Source of the DNA: Anaerolineae bacterium
GTDB lineage: Bacteria; Chloroflexota; Anaerolineae; Aggregatilineales; Aggregatilineaceae
Direction: 5' to 3'
Length of the DNA stretch: 5,974 nt
Assembly: GCA_020848665.1 (NCBI GenBank)
Contig: JADLHR010000396.1
Coordinates: forward strand, 1-5,974
Below, in pieces: positions 5,503 to 5,974 of this stretch. Under the pieces are notes generated by a model. That model had not been told where the DNA came from. It ran no database searches and saw nothing but the letters and a program-made list of their open reading frames with translations. Both the position numbers and the translations under genes were made by a program. The stretch's first letter is position 1; each line of letters begins with the position of its first letter.

Positions 5503-5974
5503 ACAACAGGGATTCAGCCGTGAAGCGATCCGTAATCAAAACATTGATCCAGCGGCCCATCACTGCTCCGCGAATGGCGGCGTGCTTACGCCGGCCCCCC
5601 GCGATCCCGACAGTCCGCTCGACGCGCTGGAGCTTTTCGAGCGGGATACCGATCACACGCTCGTTGAGCGGCGTCAGCACCGGGCACCCGTCGGCGTCGA
5701 AGAAGCGCAGGCAGACATCGCCTACCGCGCCGCCACGTCGCAGCAGATTCAGCTCGTCCTCTGAGTAAATATTGCCGCTGCTCGCCAGCAGCTCGGAAGG
5801 TTGTACCGAGCCGATACCGACCAGCGCAAGCGTGATACGATCGAACAGGGCGACCGAGGCGGCGATATACGGATCATCGAGCAGGATATCGCGCGCTTTC
5901 AGCGAGCCGACGATGCCCGGCGCAGTGAGAAACTGACCGGTCCCGCTGACCAGCTTCGCCAGCCGCCCGGTCAG
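5501..5974 (-). CDS. SorC/DeoR-type sugar-binding transcriptional regulator, C-terminal part only
   Basis: This is an open frame without an in-window start: 157 codons from the right edge to the TAG at 5503-5501. The translated piece matches the effector-binding domain of SorC-family regulators (sugar-binding domain, PF04198). Visible marks are TAPGIVGS (17-24 of the piece), LALVGIGS (49-56), GNIYSEDELNLL (67-78), GAVGDVCLRFFDADG (82-96), RVIGIPLEKL (106-115), VGIAGGRRKHAAI (122-134) and NVLITDRFTAESLL (144-157). The family is about 310-340 residues, so the N-terminal half with the helix-turn-helix lies beyond the window. These proteins usually bind a sugar phosphate and control the neighbouring catabolic operon. 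Here the stop is 11 nt before the lipoprotein start, so the regulator is probably co-transcribed with the transporter and autoregulated. The operator and promoter should lie upstream, outside this window. Confidence 0.9.
   Translation of the reverse strand: MTGRLAKLVSGTGQFLTAPGIVGSLKARDILLDDPYIAASVALFDRITLALVGIGSVQPSELLASSGNIYSEDELNLLRRGGAVGDVCLRFFDADGCPVLTPLNERVIGIPLEKLQRVERTVGIAGGRRKHAAIRGAVMGRWINVLITDRFTAESLL

Noticed and set aside
5223..5768. Plus-strand open frame across the lipoprotein-regulator junction
   Set aside because: It spans two minus-strand coding regions with recognised family motifs and has a low-complexity Arg/Ser-rich end.

Overview
The window holds a single block of genes, all read leftward on the minus strand: a carbohydrate uptake operon with its own regulator upstream and a central-metabolism enzyme downstream. 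In transcription order (right to left) these are the C-terminal part of a SorC-type sugar-responsive regulator (cut by the right edge), a DUF2291 lipoprotein, a two-domain RbsA-like ABC ATPase, an RbsC-like permease, an RbsB-like secreted sugar-binding protein, and the N-terminal subunit of a split transketolase (cut by the left edge a few codons before its expected end). I see no gene on the plus strand; the long plus-strand open frames lie antisense to well-recognised proteins or run across the gaps between them.

The first four genes are tightly packed. The regulator stop codon lies inside the ribosome binding site of the lipoprotein gene, the lipoprotein and ATPase genes share an ATGA overlap, and the ATPase and permease genes overlap by about 14 nt. 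Two gaps follow: 133 nt before the binding-protein gene and 242 nt before the transketolase gene. The first contains a very strong Shine-Dalgarno sequence without a well-placed start and a 10-nt direct repeat with a 30-nt period. The second contains a perfect 13-bp inverted repeat about 51 nt after the binding-protein stop. Both are likely points for setting binding-protein and enzyme levels relative to the membrane components.

The inferred system works as follows. The binding protein captures a small sugar or polyol outside the cytoplasmic membrane. The permease and ATPase import it, and the regulator responds to it or to its phosphorylated form. A transketolase, completed by a C-terminal subunit expected just beyond the left edge, handles a downstream sugar phosphate. 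Nine to ten positions known to line the E. coli RbsB pocket are recognisable, with one Phe-to-Trp change, which points to a compact four- or five-carbon ligand. The exact substrate cannot be read from the sequence; ribose, a tetritol or pentitol, and apiose are all compatible.

The organism is a GC-rich bacterium (roughly 60% by eye) with ordinary Shine-Dalgarno sites. The split transketolase and GC-rich sequence would suit Chloroflexota (Anaerolineae-like), but the transporter proteins also resemble rhizobial ones, so this assignment is tentative. The family-level functions are well supported. The unusual points are the uncharacterised lipoprotein, the two structured gaps, and the linkage of transketolase to this transporter.
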